10,618 bases of DNA from Collinsella sp. (GTDB lineage Bacteria; Actinomycetota; Coriobacteriia; Coriobacteriales; Coriobacteriaceae), in contig DYAA01000033.1 of assembly GCA_019419405.1 (NCBI GenBank), positions 1-10,618 of the forward strand, written 5' to 3'. Position 1 is the first letter of the stretch, and every line of letters begins with the position of its first letter. The notes under the pieces were generated by a model. That model saw nothing but the letters and a program-made list of their open reading frames with translations. It was not told the DNA's origin and ran no database searches. The translations under genes were made by a program, and so were the position numbers. Positions 7,110 through 10,618 of this stretch are shown one piece after another.

Positions 7110-8462
7110 TTAGGAAAGGAGCCACTTCCATGCGGGCACAGCATGTACCACGCCGTGTTTGCATGGAATATCGGCCTGCTCATCCATGGTAACGATTACC
7201 GACTCGCCAAGATCAAACTGGGCCATCGCGGCATCGAGCGCGGCAATTTCGCGCTCGCGCGTTTTCTCGCTTGTCATATCCACACTTACCTGAATCAGGC
7301 CGTAAGCCTGCATGAGCAGTGCATCCCCAGCCACAAAGTCCACCTCATGGCTTTTATTCTTATCTTTAATCAGCAGGCGGCAAACCGAACCGGGCCGCAC
7401 GGCGGGGGTCCTTCTTCTGAGCGCATTGAACACCGCGGTCTCGAGCCTCTGACCATGATCCAATGCCGATGCGGGGGAGAACGCTCCGAACATCGCAGGA
7501 TCGACGGCGTAGACCTTAGACGCAGACCGCGTATTATTTGCAAGCGAACGCGTGAACTCCGGCACCGAAAACAGCAGGTAGGCGTCCTCGTAATACTCAA
7601 GTAAGTCGCTGAGCGTATTTCGACTGACGGATATCTGTCTGCTCTTGAACTCGTTGTACACTTTGTTCACTGACAGCTCTCGTCCCGAAGATGCCATGCA
7701 CCGCGCCAGAAACAGCGAGGCCAAACGGGGGTTCTTGACGTCGTAACGTTCAACGACGTCCATGGCGACCGTTCGCGACGCATATTCCTGTAGCAGCTGA
7801 ATCGCGTCTGCGGGCGTCTGCTCAAGTGTCGCGATGAATCCCCCTCGCTCGAGATATCCGACCAGATGGTGTCGGAGCAACGCTGCAGCGCTTGAGGAGA
7901 AGGGCGCGTTCGACTCAGGAACGCCCCCCGTCTTATATCGGACGTATTCCGAAAAACTCAACGGAAAAAGCTCTCGCACAAGAGAACGGCCCCTGAACTC
8001 GCTCTTAAGTTCTGAGGACAGCATCTTAGAAGAAGATCCCGTCACGTAAACGGTCGCCTTCTCCGTATCGACCACGCGTCGCAGAAACGCACCCCATTCG
8101 GGTATTTCCTGGATCTCGTCAAAGAAAAGGTAGGCGCCCTCGCCTCGAGCAGCAGGATATAGTGCATAGAATGTATCGAGCACGTCCGCTAGTAGCGATG
8201 GCTCATACGGACGCAAGCGCTCATCCTCAAAATTGAAATATAGCATCCGGTCAAGCTCGACGCCTTGGCCCTGAAGCCGCCGTATCTCCTGATACAGGCG
8301 ATACGTCTTTCCACAACGACGGGCGCCCACAATCACATATACGATGTTGTCGCGCTTTGGCTCCTGCGGGTTGCCCAGATCAAGGTCGCGCTCAAAGACC
8401 TGCGGAATCCCCTGTTGCTCAAAGTCCTTTATTTTTTGAGCCACCAAGTCGTTGAATGCCAT
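7110..8462 (-). CDS. AAA-type ATPase with DUF4143 C-terminal domain
   Basis: A 450-residue protein of the AAA_14/DUF4143 group, common accessory ATPases in bacteria and archaea with poorly known function. The Walker A motif is GARRCGKT (46-53), Walker B is YLFFDEIQ (111-118), a sensor-like TGSSS lies at 141-145, and the conserved GRSLVRELFPLSFSEY at 158-173. The C-terminal half contains a region like the DUF4143 nuclease-fold domain: HEVDFVAGD then LIQVSVD, where many relatives carry an E-x-K core, so a PD-(D/E)xK active site looks incomplete. The terminal VPAWKWLLS is typical of the family. ATG 8462 has GGAG four to five bases upstream. By eye the gene is less GC-rich than its neighbours (not counted), and its upstream region is AT-rich with a long inverted repeat, suggesting an acquired single-gene unit. 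It converges with the membrane-anchored protein gene, and no partner gene is visible. Confidence 0.9.
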   Translation of the reverse strand: MAFNDLVAQKIKDFEQQGIPQVFERDLDLGNPQEPKRDNIVYVIVGARRCGKTYRLYQEIRRLQGQGVELDRMLYFNFEDERLRPYEPSLLADVLDTFYALYPAARGEGAYLFFDEIQEIPEWGAFLRRVVDTEKATVYVTGSSSKMLSSELKSEFRGRSLVRELFPLSFSEYVRYKTGGVPESNAPFSSSAAALLRHHLVGYLERGGFIATLEQTPADAIQLLQEYASRTVAMDVVERYDVKNPRLASLFLARCMASSGRELSVNKVYNEFKSRQISVSRNTLSDLLEYYEDAYLLFSVPEFTRSLANNTRSASKVYAVDPAMFGAFSPASALDHGQRLETAVFNALRRRTPAVRPGSVCRLLIKDKNKSHEVDFVAGDALLMQAYGLIQVSVDMTSEKTREREIAALDAAMAQFDLGESVIVTMDEQADIPCKHGVVHAVPAWKWLLS

Positions 8463-8470
8463 AATTCTCC

Positions 8471-8530
8471 AATCTTGCTCTCCTGCTAATCAAGATTATA
8501 ACGATTCTTGATTAGCAGGAGAGCAAGATT
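8471..8530. repeat. perfect 25-bp inverted repeat around the ATPase promoter
   Basis: The left arm (8471-8495) and right arm (8506-8530) are exact reverse complements, separated by the 10-base spacer TTATAACGAT. A perfect TATAAT box reads on the minus strand at 8500-8495, partly in the spacer, and TATAAC reads on the plus strand at 8497-8502. Each arm, read outward, contains AGGAGAGCAAGATT, so a ribosome-binding-like sequence is mirrored on both sides. Outward on the minus strand is the ATPase start. Outward on the plus strand is an ATG at 8531 closed by TAA after seven codons. A further copy of TCTTGATTA lies at 8538-8546. It may be an operator, a cruciform-forming control element, or the remnant of a duplicated divergent 5' region. 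Confidence 0.85.
8495..8500 (-). promoter_or_regulatory. probable -10 box of the ATPase gene
   Basis: TATAAT on the minus strand, about 33 bases before the ATG. No good -35 hexamer lies at 16-18 bases; TTGCTC occurs 20 bases upstream. Transcription would start near 8488 and give a leader of about 25 bases that includes part of one repeat arm. Confidence 0.5.
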
Positions 8531-8554
8531 ATGCGTATCTTGATTAATGGATAA

Positions 8555-8634
8555 GCAAGTTTTCTATTAGTGGCCCCTCCCGGAGGATATCGAGCGGCCG
8601 AGGGGGCAGGCATGAACGCCTCTAGCCGAAAACA
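8555..8634. other. intergenic segment without a recognised gene
   Basis: It holds short local dyads (CCTCC-C-GGAGG around 8577-8587 and AGGC-ATGAAC-GCCT around 8608-8622) and a GCCCCTC/GAGGGGGC pairing, but no open frame with a ribosome-binding site. I see no tRNA, promoter or terminator that I can support. Confidence 0.4.
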
Positions 8635-8671
8635 AAGTAGCTAAAAAAGCCCCGTCCCAAATGAGCTACTT
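8635..8671 (-). terminator. stem-loop at the end of the small Pro/Lys gene
   Basis: AAGTAGCT (8635-8642) and AGCTACTT (8664-8671) form a perfect 8-bp stem with a 21-base loop. On the minus strand the stem overlaps the TAA stop of the small gene and is followed by TTTGTTTT-like sequence, consistent with termination. The loop contains GGGACGGGGC followed by TTTTTT on that strand. The structure resembles the stem-loop after hypA. Confidence 0.5.
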
Positions 8672-8864
8672 AACGCCAGGGGTCGGCTTCGAAGAGGGGC
8701 TCGCGCTCGGGGCGACGATCGCTATAAGGATCGTAGCCGTCGTCATCCTCGTTCTCGGCACGGATATAGGGGTCGCGCGGCTTGGGCGCCGGTTTAGGCG
8801 CAGGCTTAGGTGCGGCGGGTGCGGCATCGGTCGCCGGCGTGTTCGTCTTGTTCTTGTCTGTCAT
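8670..8864 (-). CDS. small Pro/Lys- and Asp-rich protein, hypothetical
   Basis: A 64-residue protein I cannot assign to a family. The first ten residues (MTDKNKTNTP) are polar, residues 11-30 contain an Ala/Pro/Lys repeat (PKPAPKPAPKP), and the rest is charged and aromatic (DPYIRAENEDDDGYDPYSDRR) ending EADPWR. There is no signal peptide, transmembrane segment or cysteine, and it is probably disordered. ATG 8864 is chosen because AAGGAG lies eight bases upstream; the ATG six bases earlier is too close to it. The frame stays open upstream to 9044, but that part runs through the clpB terminator and into clpB and has no ribosome-binding site. It follows clpB on the same strand, separated by a strong terminator, so it probably has its own promoter, which I could not identify. 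Existence rests on the clean ribosome-binding site, composition and the stem-loop at its stop. Confidence 0.65.
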   Translation of the reverse strand: MTDKNKTNTPATDAAPAAPKPAPKPAPKPRDPYIRAENEDDDGYDPYSDRRPEREPLFEADPWR

Positions 8865-8916
8865 CTGCATAGCTCCTTGCCATGTACTCACGTTCAACAC
8901 CATCGATTGTCGCACG

Positions 8917-8953
8917 AAAAAGGGCGGCGGACCCGATTGGATCCGCCGCCCTT
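8917..8953 (-). terminator. intrinsic terminator of clpB
   Basis: A perfect 12-bp GC-rich stem (8920-8931 with 8942-8953) and a 10-base loop are followed on the minus strand by a run of five T (8921-8917). It lies about 43 bases after the clpB stop. On the plus strand a TTTT occurs five bases after the stem, so weak activity in that direction is possible. Confidence 0.88.
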
Positions 8954-8995
8954 GGCGTTTTGCGATGAGGGGCGGTTTTAAAGCCGGCCCAAAAT

Positions 8996-10618
8996 CTACT
9001 CGGCGTCGGGGACTTCGTAGGTGGCCGCCGGCGTGTTGTCGCACACGACGGTAAAGCCGCCGTCCTTGTCGACATCGACCGTCACCTGATCGCCCTCGCG
9101 CACCGTGCCGTCGATGATAGCGGCGGCAATGGCATCCACGACCTCGCGCTGCACGAGACGCTTGAGCGGACGGGCACCAAAGACCGGGTCCAGGCCGCCC
9201 ACGGCGAGCATCTGCTTGGCCGCCGGGGTGATGGCCAGCGTCATGCGCTCCTTGGCCAGACGCGCGCGGACGTCGGCGAGCTGGATGTCGACGATCTTCT
9301 CGATCTGCGCCATGCCGAGCGGATGGAACACCACGATATCGTCGATACGGTTGAGGAACTCGGGGCGGAAGGTTTGAGCCATGGCCCCGTCAACCTGATG
9401 GCGCATCTCCTCCTCGTCCTTGCCGGACAGATCGGCGATAGCCTTGGAGCCCACGTTGGACGTCATGATGATAATCGTGTTCTTGAAGGACACTTGGCGA
9501 CCCTGACCGTCGGTCAAACGGCCGTCGTCGAGCACCTGCAGCAGCACGTTAAAGACATCCGGATGAGCCTTCTCCATCTCGTCGAGCAAGATCACGGAGT
9601 AGGGACGACGGCGCACGGCCTCGGTGAGCTGGCCGCCCTCGTCATAGCCCACGTATCCCGGGGGCGCACCGATCAGACGCTGGACGCTGAACTTCTCCAT
9701 ATACTCGGACATGTCGATACGCACGAGCGCGCGCTCGTCATCGAACAGGCACTCGGCCAGCGCCTTGGCGAGCTCGGTCTTGCCTACGCCGGTGGGGCCC
9801 AGGAAGAAGAAGCTGCCGATGGGCTTGTCTGGGTCGGAGAGACCCGCACGGCTGCGACGCACGGCCGCGGCTACAGCGGAGACGGCCTCGTCCTGACCGA
9901 TAACGCGCTTATGCAGCTCGCCCTCCAAGCCCTTCAACTTGTCGAGCTCGCCCTGCATCATCTTGGACACGGGCACACCGGTCCAGGCGCTCACGACCTC
10001 GGCGATCTCGTCGGAGGTCACCTGTTCGTTGAGGCCCTCGCCGTCCTGCTGCTTTTGCGCCTCGAGCGCAGCCTCGGAATCCTGAATCTGCTGCTGCAGA
10101 CCCGGGATCACAGAATAGCGAAGCTCGGACGCACGGCCCAGATCGCCGTTGCGCGTCGCGCGCTCCTCTTCGCTCTTGGCCGCGTCAAGCTGGCCCTTAA
10201 GCTCCTGCACGTGGTCGATGGCGTTCTTTTGGTTGAGCCAGCCGGCCTTTTGCACGTTGAGCTTTTCCTGGACTTCGGCAATCTCTTGGCGCAGAGCCTC
10301 CAAACGCTCCTTAGAGGCGTCGTCGGTCTCTTTCATGAGCGCCTGTTCCTCGATCTGCAGCTGGGTGAGCTGACGCGTGGTGGCGTCGATCTCGACCGGC
10401 ATGCTGTCGAGTTCCATGCGCAGGCGGCTCGCGGCCTCATCGACCAGGTCGATAGCCTTGTCGGGTAGGAAGCGGTCGGCGATGTAGCGGTCGGAGAGGT
10501 CGGCGGCAGCCACGAGCGCGCTATCGGTGATGTGTACGCCGTGGAAGATCTCGTACTTCTCCTTCAGGCCACGCAGGATTGAAATGGTGTCCTCGACGGT
10601 AGGCTCGCTGACCATCAC
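8996..10618 (-). CDS. clpB: ClpB disaggregase, C-terminal part (5' end outside the window)
   Basis: ClpB is a hexameric cytoplasmic AAA+ unfoldase that, with DnaK, pulls polypeptides out of heat-induced aggregates. The 540 visible residues begin in the last part of the first ATPase domain (SEPTVEDTISILRGLKEKYE, then LPDKAIDLVDEAAS). Then comes the long coiled-coil M-domain (about 80-195), which separates ClpB from ClpA, and the linker ending AWTGVPVSKM. The second ATPase domain follows, with Walker A GPTGVGKT (274-281), Walker B VILLDEME (342-349), sensor 1 TSNVG (386-390), the FLNRIDD arginine finger (420-426) and sensor 2 GARPLKR (481-487). The C-terminus ends with a ~30-residue acidic tail to TAG 8996. 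The frame stays open to the window edge; the apparent first Met at 10618 is an internal GTG valine codon, not a start. The promoter and any heat-shock operator are off the window. Confidence 0.96.
   Translation of the reverse strand: MMVSEPTVEDTISILRGLKEKYEIFHGVHITDSALVAAADLSDRYIADRFLPDKAIDLVDEAASRLRMELDSMPVEIDATTRQLTQLQIEEQALMKETDDASKERLEALRQEIAEVQEKLNVQKAGWLNQKNAIDHVQELKGQLDAAKSEEERATRNGDLGRASELRYSVIPGLQQQIQDSEAALEAQKQQDGEGLNEQVTSDEIAEVVSAWTGVPVSKMMQGELDKLKGLEGELHKRVIGQDEAVSAVAAAVRRSRAGLSDPDKPIGSFFFLGPTGVGKTELAKALAECLFDDERALVRIDMSEYMEKFSVQRLIGAPPGYVGYDEGGQLTEAVRRRPYSVILLDEMEKAHPDVFNVLLQVLDDGRLTDGQGRQVSFKNTIIIMTSNVGSKAIADLSGKDEEEMRHQVDGAMAQTFRPEFLNRIDDIVVFHPLGMAQIEKIVDIQLADVRARLAKERMTLAITPAAKQMLAVGGLDPVFGARPLKRLVQREVVDAIAAAIIDGTVREGDQVTVDVDKDGGFTVVCDNTPAATYEVPDAE

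Noticed and set aside
7117..7192. Plus-strand ribosome-binding-like sequence (AAAGGAG) and ATG at 7130, followed by 20 codons, suggesting a gene cut off by insertion of the ATPase gene.
   Set aside because: This is the reverse complement of the ATPase C-terminus WKWLLS, which is typical of that family, so the ribosome-binding appearance is a by-product of coding sequence.
8586..8632. Plus-strand sequence starting GGAGGATATCGAGCGGCCGA looks like the 5' half of a serine-type tRNA.
   Set aside because: There is no T-arm with GGTTCGA, no pairing 3' acceptor strand and no proper seven-base anticodon loop; the resemblance ends at about 8632.
9323..10468. A 381-codon plus-strand open frame opposite clpB.
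   Set aside because: It mirrors the clpB coding sequence and has low-complexity composition; the ClpB motifs on the minus strand are unmistakable.
1..10618. CRISPR array, prophage, insertion sequence or rRNA/tRNA genes.
   Set aside because: I saw no regularly spaced direct repeats, transposase or integrase motifs, or structural RNA signatures on either strand.

Overview
The window looks like a chromosomal segment of a high-GC anaerobic actinomycete of the class Coriobacteriia, most likely a Collinsella-type gut bacterium. This rests on recognition of style rather than a search: GC-rich codon use, a HypA nickel chaperone, large FAD/Fe-S reductases, a DUF5692-type membrane protein, and a secreted protein with domains I associate with Coriobacteriia.

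Layout, left to right. Bases 1-463 (minus strand) hold hypA and a stem-loop after its stop. Bases 464-653 are a non-coding stretch with several hairpins, ending just ahead of the hypA GTG start. Bases 654-3430 (minus) encode a large multi-[4Fe-4S], FAD/NAD(P) oxidoreductase broken by one frameshift near 1485. Bases 3431-3617 are a divergent promoter region with two perfect 15-bp palindromes, a third degenerate copy and an enclosing dyad. Bases 3618-4280 (plus) encode a TetR-family regulator. Bases 4344-5351 (plus) encode a polytopic DUF5692-like membrane protein interrupted by an in-frame TAG at codon 110. A strong terminator follows at 5423-5462. Bases 5584-7065 (plus) encode a single-pass membrane-anchored extracytoplasmic protein. 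It converges on an AAA/DUF4143 ATPase (7110-8462, minus), whose promoter lies in the spacer of a perfect 25-bp inverted repeat (8471-8530). Bases 8670-8864 (minus) encode a 64-residue Pro/Lys- and Asp-rich small protein. Bases 8996-10618 (minus) hold the 3' part of clpB, with a clear terminator at 8917-8953.

The most coherent unit is the oxidoreductase / TetR / DUF5692 locus. The regulator sits between two divergent targets and the intergenic palindromes are obvious candidate operators, so this looks like an inducible redox module with a soluble flavin/Fe-S enzyme and a membrane partner. Both flanking genes carry one lesion each while the regulator is intact. That points either to recent decay of the module or to two assembly errors. 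The substrate cannot be read from sequence. The other genes look like ordinary housekeeping or accessory functions with no visible link to this module.
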